A stretch of DNA of 40,319 bases from an uncultured Bacteroidales bacterium (GCA_900320975.1 ONUE01000010.1:1-40319); one strand, 5' to 3'. Shown: positions 1 to 8,500, counted from the stretch's first letter. A program made the numbers and translations. The notes: generated from the sequence alone by a model not told the origin.

Positions 1-163
1 GCGCATTGTGGGCGAATATCTGCCTACGGCGAAGAATGGTATGGTGGCCGACCACTACAAGAGATTAGGCTTCTCGGAGGTGAAGGGTGCCAGTACGGCT
101 CTGTGGGAGCTGGATACCGACAACTACACTCCGCACGAATGTTGCATAGAAAACAAAGCATAA
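1..163 (+). CDS. FkbH-like HAD-IIIC family protein, C-terminal end only
   Basis: Only the last 53 codons are present, in frame from base 2 to the TAA at 161-163. The readable end contains GEYLPTAKNGMV followed by DHYKRLGF, which I recognise as the conserved acyltransferase-like tail of FkbH-type HAD-IIIC proteins. Characterised FkbH enzymes make glyceryl-S-ACP from 1,3-bisphosphoglycerate and a carrier protein. The ACP gene starts 3 bases downstream, which fits that role. The HAD domain itself lies outside the window, so catalytic residues cannot be checked. The family call rests on the tail motif and on the neighbouring ACP gene. Confidence 0.72.
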   Translation, partial: RIVGEYLPTAKNGMVADHYKRLGFSEVKGASTALWELDTDNYTPHECCIENKA

Positions 164-165
164 AT

Positions 166-417
166 ATGGACAACACTGAGATACTGCACAAGGTGGAAGC
201 GGTGTTCCGCGATGTGCTCGACGATGAAGAGATAACGCTCGTAACGACCACCACTGCCAATGACATTGAGGATTGGGACTCGCTGACCCATGTGGAGCTG
301 GTGCGTGCTGTGGAGAAAGCTTTTGACATACGCTTTACTTCGGCCGAGATACTGGCTTGGAAGAACGTGGGAGAGATGGTGGAGAGTGTGGCGAGACATA
401 AAGGATATGTTGCTTAA
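166..417 (+). CDS. Acyl carrier protein
   Basis: An 83-residue acidic protein with the phosphopantetheine site DWDSL; the attachment serine is about residue 39, followed by helix-2-like THVELVRAVEKAF. Size and motif are typical for a discrete ACP. I chose the ATG at 166, three bases after the stop of the preceding FkbH-like gene, because a longer in-frame version from 103 would only add out-of-context residues overlapping that gene. Its 3' end overlaps the MBOAT start by 11 bases, suggesting translational coupling. The likely role is to carry the acyl (possibly glyceryl) group made by the FkbH-like enzyme to the MBOAT transferase. It is not the fatty-acid ACP, since no fab genes are nearby and the sequence differs from housekeeping AcpP (no GADSLD motif). 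Confidence 0.9.
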   Translation: MDNTEILHKVEAVFRDVLDDEEITLVTTTTANDIEDWDSLTHVELVRAVEKAFDIRFTSAEILAWKNVGEMVESVARHKGYVA

Positions 418-1795
418 GCGTTATAAACGGCAGAATGTATTGCTGCTGGCGGCAAGTGTGCTGTTCTATGGATTGATGGATATGCGCATGCTGCCGATGC
501 TGGTGGCGATGACACTGTTGTTCTATGGTGCAGGGCTGTGGATAGGGAGATTGAGGAGCGAAGGTAAGCCGATATCTGCGGCATGGCTGACGCGTGCCAC
601 CGTTGTGGTGGGGTTGTTGCCGTTGCTGTATTTCAAGTATTTTGATTTCTTCTACGGAGAGATATGCTCCATGCTGGGGCGTGAGAGCGTCGCGTTGGGA
701 CTGTTGTTGCCTTTGGGCATCTCCTTCTTCACCTTCAGGCTGCTGAGCTACGCTATCGAGGTTAATCGTGGATCACTTGAGCCCACTCGCGACGTGGTGG
801 CCTTCGGTGTATATGTGATGTTCTTCCCCACGCTGATGGCCGGTCCTATCGACAGGCCGCAGCATCTACTCCCGCAGCTTGCCGTGGCGCGTAAGGTGGA
901 CTACAGCATGCTTGTTGAGGGACTCAAGCGTTTCGTGTGGGGAGGCTTCATGAAGGTGTGTGTCGCCGACCAGCTGTTTGTCTTTATTGATGTCGTTTTT
1001 GCGCAATACAGTGAGTGGAGCGGTGGCATGATAATGCTTGCGGCAGTGCTCTATCCGCTGCAGTTGTATGCCGACTTTGCGGGATATTCGCACATGGCCA
1101 TAGGCTTGTCGCGGATGCTGGGATTTAAGGTGGCGGAGAACTTCAACAGGCCGTTCTTCGCGCAGAATGTGGCCGAATACTGGCGGAGGTGGCACATGAG
1201 CCTCACGTCGTGGCTGACGGACTATGTGTTCATACCGCTCAATGTGAGCTTCCGCAACCTTGACCGCTGGGGCACAGTGCTGGCATGTGTAGTGAATTTC
1301 CTTCTGGTGGGCTTCTGGCATGGCGCTAACTGGACATATGGTGTCTTTGGTCTTTACTATGCGCTGCTGTTTGTGCCGCTGATACTGCGTGGCCGCATGA
1401 GCAAGAGAAACAAGTTCAAGTGGAGCCGCGGGTGGCTGTTGCCGCCGGAGACGCTGCTGCGCATCATGGGGACATACCTGCTGATTGTGGTTGGCCAGAT
1501 AATGTTCCGCAGCGTCAGTGTGACGGATGCCTTTAGCTTCATGGCGCAGGTGGTGCATGGTGGCAAGCCGGAACTGCCGCCATATATCTCAAGAAGCCTT
1601 GTGGCAGGCTTGCTGTGTCTGGCGGTGGTGATTGTCAACGACTGGATGGAGGAATGTCGTGGCGGCAAGACCGGCGACGGACTGCTGCGCACGGAACGAC
1701 CTGCGGCAGTGGTAGCGATAGTGGTGGTCTTGGTGGTTGTGACATTGTTCCTTGGCACATCGGCCACACAGGTGTTTGTTTACCAAAAGTTTTAG
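407..1795 (+). CDS. MBOAT family membrane O-acyltransferase (DltB/AlgI-like)
   Basis: A 462-residue polytopic membrane protein. MBOAT hallmarks are present: YADFAGYSHMAIG around residues 221-233, EYWRRWHMSLTSW around 257-269, and VGFWHGANW with the conserved histidine at about residue 305. DltB and AlgI move acyl groups from a carrier across the membrane to an extracellular glycan or teichoic acid. The start chosen is the ATG at 407, which gives LLKRYKRQN then hydrophobic helices and overlaps the ACP by 11 bases. An upstream in-frame extension from 290 runs inside the ACP gene and is less likely. Together with the ACP before it and the SGNH protein after it, this forms a typical export-linked acylation set. 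The acyl donor and acceptor are not known from sequence. Confidence 0.93.
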   Translation: MLLKRYKRQNVLLLAASVLFYGLMDMRMLPMLVAMTLLFYGAGLWIGRLRSEGKPISAAWLTRATVVVGLLPLLYFKYFDFFYGEICSMLGRESVALGLLLPLGISFFTFRLLSYAIEVNRGSLEPTRDVVAFGVYVMFFPTLMAGPIDRPQHLLPQLAVARKVDYSMLVEGLKRFVWGGFMKVCVADQLFVFIDVVFAQYSEWSGGMIMLAAVLYPLQLYADFAGYSHMAIGLSRMLGFKVAENFNRPFFAQNVAEYWRRWHMSLTSWLTDYVFIPLNVSFRNLDRWGTVLACVVNFLLVGFWHGANWTYGVFGLYYALLFVPLILRGRMSKRNKFKWSRGWLLPPETLLRIMGTYLLIVVGQIMFRSVSVTDAFSFMAQVVHGGKPELPPYISRSLVAGLLCLAVVIVNDWMEECRGGKTGDGLLRTERPAAVVAIVVVLVVVTLFLGTSATQVFVYQKF

Positions 1796-1798
1796 GCC

Positions 1799-2719
1799 AT
1801 GAAAAGGTTCCTACTGAAAGTCGTTCTCCCATCGGTGCTGTTGATTGTGGTTGTTGTTGCCATAGGCGAGCTATTGCTGCACGTTTTTCCACACGAGAAA
1901 CTGTACAAAAGCCGTTGGATGGACCGTCACGCCGAGGAAGTGCAGGTGCTTGTGCTCGGCTCGTCGAACACAAACAGAGCTATTATTCCTACTGCACTGG
2001 GGCTCGGAAAGGGCTTCTCGTGCGCTGGACCGTCACAGGACTTGCGGAACGACAGCTGGATACTGCACCGGTATGTGGAGCGGATGGACTCGCTGCGGTA
2101 TGTGATTGTGGACATGAATTACCTAACGCCATTGCTGAGCATTGATTACGACGACGGTTATGATGCTTTGCGCAAAAGCTACCGCATATATTGGGGCAAC
2201 CTCAGCTATACAGTTAAATGGTGGGAATGGCCGGAAGTGAGCCGTTTCAACTGGTTGGCATGGTACAAAGATTTCGTCGCGGAGAAGGACACTATATACC
2301 CTGATGGCTTCATGTCGCGTCCTAGCGACAAGTATGACGAAGATGGGTGGCGCTACTACGCATGGATGACCGCAAAAGACCACACGATGATTGACGACAC
2401 CAATGCCGGCCGGATTTTAAATGCAAATATAGACGAGCTGCGCTGTATGGCTGCCACTTGTCGTGAGTTTGGGGTGCGTATGGTGATGATAACATGTCCA
2501 GTGCACGAGTTCTTCTACTCGCAGATGAACCAGCGGCAGGTTGAGTTGCTACATAATGCGGCTGACAGTCTGGGTGCGGAATACTCCAACGTGAGTTATA
2601 TAGATCTCATGACATGTCCGCTGTTCACGGCAGAGGACATGAGTAACGCCAACCATCTGAACTGGCGCGGTGCGATGCGCTTCTCGCAGATGGTTGGCGA
2701 TAGTATCAGGAGACTTTAG
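1799..2719 (+). CDS. SGNH/DltD-AlgJ-like envelope protein acting with the MBOAT
   Basis: A 306-residue protein with one N-terminal membrane helix (about residues 5-28) and then an extracytoplasmic domain. LVLGSSNTNRA at about 51-61 looks like the SGNH block I (GxS) nucleophile region, as in DltD. The C-terminal NANHLNWRGA at about 283-292 occupies the place of the usual DxxH block V, with Asn in place of Asp. MBOAT acyltransferases commonly need such a partner (DltD, AlgJ/AlgX), and this gene starts only 3 bases after the MBOAT stop. The Asp-to-Asn change could mean an altered or lost hydrolase activity. The specific substrate is unknown. The 3' end overlaps the convergent Na/Pi gene by 4 bases. 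Confidence 0.72.
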   Translation: MKRFLLKVVLPSVLLIVVVVAIGELLLHVFPHEKLYKSRWMDRHAEEVQVLVLGSSNTNRAIIPTALGLGKGFSCAGPSQDLRNDSWILHRYVERMDSLRYVIVDMNYLTPLLSIDYDDGYDALRKSYRIYWGNLSYTVKWWEWPEVSRFNWLAWYKDFVAEKDTIYPDGFMSRPSDKYDEDGWRYYAWMTAKDHTMIDDTNAGRILNANIDELRCMAATCREFGVRMVMITCPVHEFFYSQMNQRQVELLHNAADSLGAEYSNVSYIDLMTCPLFTAEDMSNANHLNWRGAMRFSQMVGDSIRRL

Positions 2720-4428
2720 TCTTCGGTGTGCTTACGGCTGCCGTCGATAGCCTCGGAGATATTGATTACATAGTCGCCGAGTTTCTCGTACAGCGCGTAG
2801 AGGCTGCTGTAGGCGTTGCCGATGGCGTAGTCGTAGGTGCCGTGCTTCAGGGAGTCGAGGTGCTGGGCACGCAACTGGTCGCGGTAGGTGTTGATGGCGT
2901 GCTCGGCGGCATAGGCGGCGTCGAGGTTGATGTTGTCGTAGTCATGCAGGTTGGAGTCCATCACGTCGAGGGCTTTCTGCACCAGTTCACTCATGTGGGC
3001 GAGGTTGGCGTTGAGGCCAGCATCGAAGTGCACGGCGTCCTCGCGCTTGGCCTGGCGGGTCATCGCTATTTGGTAGATGGCGTCGCCGATGCTCTCGAGG
3101 TTGTCGGTGATGCGCAGCATGGCGCTGATGCGCTCCGAGGCGTGGACACTGATGTCGCCAGAGCCGACCTTGGTGAGGAACTTCGTCAGCTCGAGCTCCA
3201 TGTTGTCGGTGATATTCTCGTACTTGGCCACGCGGTCCATGATGTTGTCAAACTCCTCGTCGGTCTTGGCGGTGCGTAGGCCGGGCAGGAAGGTGTACAT
3301 GCGCAGCACCCGCTTTGAGAACTCCTCAATCTCGCTCTTGGCGCTCTGCAGGTTGAGCTCAGCGGTGCTGAGTAGCGTCGGCTCAAGATAGGTGAGGCGG
3401 AACTCTTCTTCGCCTTCCTCTTTCTTCTCGGGCACCATCCACGTGACGATCTTCACTATCTGCGGGATGAAGAAGGCCAGGACGATGGTGGTGACTACGT
3501 TGAAGAGGGTGTGGAAGACGGTGATGGCCAGCGGTATCAGTGGCACACTGGGAATAAGGACATCAAGTTTCTCGCTGATGAACATCACACCGTTGCAGAT
3601 GGGATAGAAGGGGATGAGGAAGATGACGGCACCGGCCACATTGAACACCAGGTGGGCGCGTGCGGTACGTTTGCCGGTGGTGCCGGTGGTCATGGCCACT
3701 ACCTGCGCCGTCAGCGTGGTGCCGAGGTTCTGGCCTATAACCAATGCCATAGAGGTGGGGAAGTCAATCCATCCCTGGCTTGCCATCAGCAGGATGACAG
3801 CCGTCATTGCCGACGAGGTCTGCAGGATTATACACAGTACAGCTCCGACGACGATGAACAGCAGTACCGACCAGTAGCCCCACTGACCAAGAGAGGCTAT
3901 CGAGTGGGCCACGTCTTCGTTGAGCGGGGGCACGGAGTCGCCCATGAGGCCAAGGCCGAGGATCAGCAGGGCGAGACCGACGATGGTCTGGCCGAGATAT
4001 TGCATCTTGTTCTTCTTGCTGAAGATGAAGAACAGGCTGATGGCTGCAATGATCATGGGCATCAGCGGCACTTTGTCTTCTGTGCTGCCGCCGCCGAGAC
4101 CGAAGAGGGTGATGATCCACGCGGTGACGGTGGTGCCTATATTGGCGCCCATCACCACGGCAATAGCGCCGGCCAGCGTGAGCAGACCTGCTCCGGCAAA
4201 GCCTACCGTCATCACCGTGGTTGCGGTGGAGCTCTGGATGATGGCGGTGACACCGGTACCGGCGAGAATGCCGCTAATGGGCTTGCCTGTAATCTTGGTG
4301 AGGATGTGACGGAGTCTCGAACCGGCGAATTTCTGCAGACCTTCGCTCATGAGTTTCATGGCAAATAGGAAAATCGTCAGTGCTCCCGTCAGTTTAAGTA
4401 AAATGATAATGATGTCTGCGGTTGTCAT
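2716..4428 (-). CDS. Na/Pi cotransporter family protein with PhoU-like domain
   Basis: A 570-residue inner-membrane protein of the NptA/YjbB type. Two inverted repeat halves each carry the family signature: IIQSSTATTVM near residue 63 and ILQTSSAMTAV near residue 201. A PhoU-like helical cytoplasmic region fills roughly residues 345-565. The family moves phosphate with sodium; bacterial YjbB was described as a phosphate exporter, so direction is open. It is the last gene of a - strand run (ettA, CNNM protein, this gene), 30 bases downstream of the CNNM gene. It converges with the SGNH gene, sharing 4 bases (2716-2719). Confidence 0.92.
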   Translation of the reverse strand: MTTADIIIILLKLTGALTIFLFAMKLMSEGLQKFAGSRLRHILTKITGKPISGILAGTGVTAIIQSSTATTVMTVGFAGAGLLTLAGAIAVVMGANIGTTVTAWIITLFGLGGGSTEDKVPLMPMIIAAISLFFIFSKKNKMQYLGQTIVGLALLILGLGLMGDSVPPLNEDVAHSIASLGQWGYWSVLLFIVVGAVLCIILQTSSAMTAVILLMASQGWIDFPTSMALVIGQNLGTTLTAQVVAMTTGTTGKRTARAHLVFNVAGAVIFLIPFYPICNGVMFISEKLDVLIPSVPLIPLAITVFHTLFNVVTTIVLAFFIPQIVKIVTWMVPEKKEEGEEEFRLTYLEPTLLSTAELNLQSAKSEIEEFSKRVLRMYTFLPGLRTAKTDEEFDNIMDRVAKYENITDNMELELTKFLTKVGSGDISVHASERISAMLRITDNLESIGDAIYQIAMTRQAKREDAVHFDAGLNANLAHMSELVQKALDVMDSNLHDYDNINLDAAYAAEHAINTYRDQLRAQHLDSLKHGTYDYAIGNAYSSLYALYEKLGDYVINISEAIDGSRKHTED

Positions 4429-4458
4429 ATATTACGTTATGTCTTTTTGTGTTTCTCT

Positions 4459-5550
4459 TTATTTCTCACTTTTCACATCGCCCTTCTCATTTTCCCCCTC
4501 CGGCAGCTTGATTTCTTTGAAACGGCGCTGGCGTTGCTGCCAACGCTCGCGGGCGTACTGCTGCATGTCGGCCACTTCGTCGCTCTCGTCGATAATCTCC
4601 AGGCCGAAGATGGTCTCGATGATGTCCTCCAGCGTGATGATGCCTTGGAAGGAGCCGAACTCATCGATGATGCCGCCTATCTGCTCTTTATGCTTCAGCA
4701 GGTTATCCCAGATGTCGGCAACACTCATCTCTTCGTTGAAGAGCGGTATGGTGCGCTTTATCTCGCCCAGTGTCTTGCTGAAGTGGTCTTCCGCCAACTC
4801 TTCCAATGCTTCGCTGCGGAGCACATAGCCGGTTATGAAGTCCTCTTCTTCGGCATATACCGGTATGCGCGAGAAGTGACTGTATTCGTCGTTGCGGTAG
4901 AAGGCTTTGAGGCTCATCTTCTCGGGCGCCGTGGCGGCAACTACACGTGGCGTCATCACATCGTAGGCTTTGATGTCGTTGAGTTTGATGACGTTCTGGA
5001 TAATCTTGTTCTCGTCTTCGTCAATCACACCTTCGTCCTCACCCATATCGGCCATCGCTGCCACCTCTTCGCGGCTCACCGTGGTCTCCTCTTCGTCTTT
5101 CTTGGCGATGAGCTTGGCAATCCATTGCGCCACTATCACCAGCGGGTAGAGTATGAAAATGAGGCCTCGGATGGTGTAGGCCGTGAAGCCCATCAGGCGG
5201 CGCCAATGGCTCGTGCCGATGGTCTTGGGGATTATCTCGCTGAAGACCAGTATCAAGACCGTGGTGACTGCCGACACCACACCGAACCACTGGTTGCCAA
5301 AAGCCTCCGTGGTCTGGTATCCTACCCCTGCGGCACCAATGGTGTTGGCTATGGTGTTGAGGATTAGGATTGCGGCGATGGCACGCGAGTTGTCGAGCTT
5401 GTATTTCTTGAAGAGCGCAGCCCCTTTGTAGCCTTCGTCCTCACGCATGGTGATGTAGCTTAAGGGCGTCGACATCAACACCGATTCCAGTACCGAGCAC
5501 AGGAACGAAATGGACATGGCTCCGAGGAGAAACAGTAAAAGTAGTATCAT
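4459..5550 (-). CDS. CNNM/HlyC-CorC family protein (DUF21 plus CBS pair)
   Basis: A 363-residue protein. The N-terminal DUF21/CNNM membrane domain (about 1-150) begins with a hydrophobic run and SVLESVLMSTPLSY, with further helices to about 140. A cytoplasmic CBS pair follows (about 195-330), with DVMTPRV at its start and GIITLEDIIETIFG near its end. Members are linked to Mg2+ or Co2+ efflux and are often annotated as hemolysins. The extra C-terminal CorC/HlyC domain of longer homologues is absent; the protein ends in a short charged tail. The gene starts 7 bases after the ettA stop and is followed 30 bases later by the Na/Pi gene, so the three are probably co-transcribed. Confidence 0.9.
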   Translation of the reverse strand: MILLLLFLLGAMSISFLCSVLESVLMSTPLSYITMREDEGYKGAALFKKYKLDNSRAIAAILILNTIANTIGAAGVGYQTTEAFGNQWFGVVSAVTTVLILVFSEIIPKTIGTSHWRRLMGFTAYTIRGLIFILYPLVIVAQWIAKLIAKKDEEETTVSREEVAAMADMGEDEGVIDEDENKIIQNVIKLNDIKAYDVMTPRVVAATAPEKMSLKAFYRNDEYSHFSRIPVYAEEEDFITGYVLRSEALEELAEDHFSKTLGEIKRTIPLFNEEMSVADIWDNLLKHKEQIGGIIDEFGSFQGIITLEDIIETIFGLEIIDESDEVADMQQYARERWQQRQRRFKEIKLPEGENEKGDVKSEK

Positions 5551-5557
5551 CGCGTGG

Positions 5558-7228
5558 CTATGCTTTCAGTTTCTTGTAGTGGATGCGGTGCGGCGTGTCG
5601 TCGCCCAGACGCTTCTTGCGGTTCTCCTCATATTCGGTGTAGCCACCTTCGAAGAAGTATACCTGCGAGTCGCCCTCGAAGGCGAGGATATGCGTGCAGA
5701 TGCGATCGAGGAACCAGCGGTCGTGGCTGATGACTACGGCGCATCCGGCGAAATTCTCGAGGCCTTCCTCAAGGGCCCGCATGGTGTTGACGTCTATGTC
5801 GTTGGTGGGCTCGTCGAGGAGCAGCACATTGGCTTCGCTCTTCAGCGTCAGCGCCAAGTGCAGGCGGTTGCGCTCGCCGCCGCTGAGCACACCGACTTTC
5901 TTGCTCTGGTCGGTGCCGCTGAAGTTAAAGCGGCTGATATAGGCGCGGCTGTTTATTAGGCGGCCGCCGACCTGCAGGTTCTCGTTGCCTCCGCTGATCA
6001 TCTCGTAGACGCTCTTCTCGGGGTCTATCTCGGCATGCTGCTGGTCTATGTAGCCTATCTTGACGGTCTCGCCGACCTCGAAGGTGCCTGTGTCGGGTTG
6101 CTCCAGACCCATGATGAGGCGGAAAAGCGTTGTCTTGCCACAGCCGTTGGGGCCTATGATGCCCACGATACCGGCTGGCGGCAGCGAGAAGGTGAGGTTC
6201 TCGTAGAGCAGCTTGTCACCATAGGCTTTGCTCACCCCGTTCACCTCCAACACTTTGTTGCCCAGTCGCGGACCGTTGGGAATGAATATCTCGAGGTTCT
6301 GCTCCTTCTCTTTCACATCTTCGTTGAGCAGGCGGTCGTAGGCGGCCAAACGGGCTTTGCCCTTGGCATGACGCGCCTTGGGGGCCATGCGTACCCACTC
6401 CAGCTCGCGCTGCAGGGTCTTGCGGCGCTTGCTCTCCTGCTTCTCTTCCATAGCCAGACGGGCAGTCTTTTGCTCCAGCCAACTACTATAGTTGCCTTTC
6501 CAGGGGATACCTTCGCCACGGTCGAGCTCCAATATCCAGCCCGCCACATGGTCGAGGAAGTAGCGGTCGTGGGTCACCGCGATGACGGTGCCTTTGTACT
6601 GCTGCAGGTGCTGCTCCAGCCAGTCAATGCTTTCGGCATCGAGGTGGTTGGTAGGCTCGTCCAGAAGCAGTATGTCAGGCTCCTGCAGGAGCAGCCGGCA
6701 CAGTGCTACCCTGCGGCGCTCGCCACCGCTGAGGTTCTTCACCAGCTGGTCTTCGTCGGGACAGCGCAGGGCGTCCATAGCGCGCTCCAGCTTGGTGTCA
6801 AGGTTCCAAGCGTCGTGGGCTTCCAGCAGCTCGGTGAGCTCTCCCTGGCGTGCTATCAGCTTGTCGAAGTCGGCGTCGGGCTCGGCAAAGGCGTTGTTCA
6901 CCTCGTCATACTCTTTCAGCAGGTCCACGACCTCCTGCACAGCCTCCTGCACGACCTCCTTGACGGTCTTGGTGTCGTCGAGCTGGGGCTCCTGCTCGAG
7001 GTAGCCCACCGAGTAACCCGGCGAGAAGACCACCTCACCTTGGTAGTCTTTGTCCACTCCGGCTATAATCTTCATCAGGCTCGACTTACCGCTGCCGTTC
7101 AAACCTATGATGCCTATCTTCGCACCATAGAAGAAGCTCAGGTATATGTCTTTCAGAATCTGGCGGCTTGGCGGTATCAACTTGCCGACTCCCACCATCG
7201 AGAAAATAATCTTCTTATCGTCTGCCAT
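5558..7228 (-). CDS. ettA: Energy-dependent translational throttle protein EttA (ABC-F ATPase)
   Basis: A 556-residue ABC-F protein with two ATPase domains and no membrane segments. Walker A sites are GLNGSGKSS (about 42-50) and GPNGCGKTT (about 355). Signatures are LSGGERRRVAL and LSGGERNRLHL. Walker B/D-loops are LLLDEPTNHLDAES and LLLDEPTNDIDVNT. The N-terminal FSMVGVGKLIPP segment and overall length match EttA, which binds the ribosomal E site and gates the first elongation step according to ADP/ATP ratio. It is the first gene of the three-gene - strand operon and has a good Bacteroidales promoter about 40 to 72 bases upstream of its start codon. Confidence 0.96.
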   Translation of the reverse strand: MADDKKIIFSMVGVGKLIPPSRQILKDIYLSFFYGAKIGIIGLNGSGKSSLMKIIAGVDKDYQGEVVFSPGYSVGYLEQEPQLDDTKTVKEVVQEAVQEVVDLLKEYDEVNNAFAEPDADFDKLIARQGELTELLEAHDAWNLDTKLERAMDALRCPDEDQLVKNLSGGERRRVALCRLLLQEPDILLLDEPTNHLDAESIDWLEQHLQQYKGTVIAVTHDRYFLDHVAGWILELDRGEGIPWKGNYSSWLEQKTARLAMEEKQESKRRKTLQRELEWVRMAPKARHAKGKARLAAYDRLLNEDVKEKEQNLEIFIPNGPRLGNKVLEVNGVSKAYGDKLLYENLTFSLPPAGIVGIIGPNGCGKTTLFRLIMGLEQPDTGTFEVGETVKIGYIDQQHAEIDPEKSVYEMISGGNENLQVGGRLINSRAYISRFNFSGTDQSKKVGVLSGGERNRLHLALTLKSEANVLLLDEPTNDIDVNTMRALEEGLENFAGCAVVISHDRWFLDRICTHILAFEGDSQVYFFEGGYTEYEENRKKRLGDDTPHRIHYKKLKA

Positions 7229-7267
7229 AAAGGTATATAGAAATATCTAAAGCCTATTTTTCAGACT

Positions 7268-7300
7268 GCAAAAATACAAATATTCCGCGACATGGCAAAA
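7268..7300 (-). promoter_or_regulatory. Promoter of the ettA operon
   Basis: Read on the - strand, a TATTTTTGC box (7268-7276) matches the Bacteroidota -7 consensus TAnnTTTG. A TTTTG box (7296-7300) matches the -33 element, with 19 bases between TTG (7296-7298) and the -7 box. The ATG of ettA lies about 40 bases downstream. The match is direct; use in vivo is inferred. Confidence 0.75.
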
Positions 7301-7362
7301 TAAAAATAAATACGCGCGCGCTGTGCGGTACAATTTATTTAGGGTTCGCTCATAAACAATAA

Positions 7363-7421
7363 GGGATGCCCGCTGAGGAGCATCCCTAGTTGCGGGCAAG
7401 GTCTCTCGCTCCGGCCCGCAA
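7363..7421 (-). terminator. Tandem hairpins downstream of the BIG2 lipoprotein gene
   Basis: Two adjacent perfect inverted repeats. The first has 8-bp arms (7390-7397 with 7414-7421) and a 16-nt loop; the second has 7-bp arms GGGATGC/GCATCCC (7363-7369 with 7380-7386) and a 10-nt loop. They follow the stop of the lipoprotein gene at 7471 by about 50 bases and precede the ettA promoter. No long U tract follows either hairpin, so intrinsic termination is plausible but not certain. Confidence 0.5.
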
Positions 7422-7470
7422 GGAAGTTATGGTTGGGGTTGGGGTTTTGTAATTTTTCTTTGGTCAGTTA

Positions 7471-8109
7471 TTATTCCCAGATGGGCGTGCCGTCTTTCAC
7501 CACGACAGCCATCTGCTCTTTGGTCTTGTTGTACCAGATGTCGTAGGTGCCGTTCAGACCAGGTATGATATCTTCTCCGTGCTCTGTTACAGCAAAGCCC
7601 TTGCCGAGTTCAATAAAGGTGCCGCCACGGTTAGAGTCCCAAGAGCCGTTATAGCGAACTTTGAACTTGTCCGAATCGGTTAGTGTAACATGTCTGATAA
7701 CAAAGATGTTAGTCTCGATTTCGGCGAGGTTGTAGTCAGTGTCCCAGTCGGTGCCCAGGAAGGTGCCGATGAGAGAGTATTTGGAGTCACCCACGACGGG
7801 TACGTCATTCTCCACGGTGATGCTGCATATGGCGGTGAACTCACCGGCGGTGGCCGTGATTACGACGGTACCGGCTTTCGTTGTGGTAACCACACCGTTC
7901 GAGACGGTAGCTATGGATGTATTGGAGCTGGTCCATACAACTTCGGGCTTGTTGGAAGCCTTGGCGGGGTTGTAATTGACAGAGAGTGTGCGAGTCTCAC
8001 CGACTTTCATGGTTGCAGACTCGGGGTCAATGGAGATGCTCTCAAGAGACTTGCTGCACGATACCAATGCAATGGCAGCAATGATGATGGTTGCAAAGAT
8101 CTTTTTCAT
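7471..8109 (-). CDS. BIG2 domain lipoprotein with SusE/SusF-like C-terminal domain
   Basis: A 212-residue exported lipoprotein. A type II signal peptide ends at ALVSC, with the lipidated Cys at about residue 18. Residues about 24-100 form a BIG2 (Ig-like) domain: SISIDPESATMKVGET, then VVWTSSNTSIATV and GTVVITAT. The C-terminal half (about 108-212) has the pattern of short SusE/SusF-type carbohydrate-binding modules: LIGTFLGTDWDTDYNL, FKVRYNGSWDSNRGG, GTYDIWYNK. It probably sits on the outer surface of the cell, but no SusC/D pair is in the window. It lies 42 bases downstream of a 36-codon membrane microprotein gene and likely shares its promoter. Ligand unknown. Confidence 0.82.
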   Translation of the reverse strand: MKKIFATIIIAAIALVSCSKSLESISIDPESATMKVGETRTLSVNYNPAKASNKPEVVWTSSNTSIATVSNGVVTTTKAGTVVITATAGEFTAICSITVENDVPVVGDSKYSLIGTFLGTDWDTDYNLAEIETNIFVIRHVTLTDSDKFKVRYNGSWDSNRGGTFIELGKGFAVTEHGEDIIPGLNGTYDIWYNKTKEQMAVVVKDGTPIWE

Positions 8110-8151
8110 TGTCTTTTATTTTTATTGGTTATTGTATTCTCTATAATAATA

Positions 8152-8262
8152 TCAGTAAGCCAAGAGCACGATGCCGATGGCTATCAGGGATATCCCCAGC
8201 AGTACCATCCCCACTATCGGGGTGATGTATTTCCATCTTGCAATGTTGTTTATTGTTGACAT
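8152..8262 (-). CDS. 36-residue single-pass membrane microprotein
   Basis: A short frame with ATG at 8260-8262 and TGA at 8152-8154. The product starts with a polar, basic stretch (MSTINNIARWKY) followed by one hydrophobic helix of about 22 residues rich in Ile, Val, Leu and Gly, ending LLAY. A good promoter lies 22 to 53 bases upstream, and the BIG2 lipoprotein starts 42 bases after its stop. The layout argues for a translated gene rather than chance. I know of no named family; a role as a small membrane regulator or toxin-like peptide would be a guess. Confidence 0.6.
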   Translation of the reverse strand: MSTINNIARWKYITPIVGMVLLGISLIAIGIVLLAY

Positions 8263-8283
8263 AATCATCGTGTGATTTCAGAT

Positions 8284-8315
8284 GCAAAGATACACACAGA
8301 AATCCTCCCCCGCAA
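8284..8315 (-). promoter_or_regulatory. Promoter of the microprotein-lipoprotein pair
   Basis: On the - strand a TATCTTTGC -7 box (8284-8292) is preceded, after a 20-base spacer, by TTG (8313-8315) as a -33 element. The microprotein ATG is 22 bases downstream of the -7 box. This agrees with the Bacteroidota sigma-ABfr promoter pattern. Confidence 0.65.
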
Positions 8316-8389
8316 GGGCTCGGACAAAGTATTAGCCGCTGCGGACATATTATTAGGTGGCTGTTTTGTATTATGTTGATATACAGTAT

Positions 8390-8417
8390 GGCGACAGAAT
8401 ATTAATAATCTGTCGCC
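8390..8417. promoter_or_regulatory. Inverted repeat, possible operator
   Basis: Perfect 9-bp inverted repeat GGCGACAGA (8390-8398) and TCTGTCGCC (8409-8417) around a 10-nt AT-only spacer. It lies about 75 bases upstream of the -33 element of the microprotein promoter and about 105 bases downstream of the AraC-type regulator gene. It could be a regulator-binding site; a hairpin or terminator role is the alternative. Confidence 0.4.
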
Positions 8418-8500
8418 GACAAATTCTTAACCCAGATTCTTTGCTTTTTTTACGCAAAATGACCCCGAGAAACCCTTTTTGGGGGCCCCTCGAACGGCTC

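Noticed and set aside
4447..5367. 306-codon + strand frame opposite the CNNM gene
   Set aside because: Shadow of a well-supported CNNM protein; no membrane or catalytic pattern of its own.
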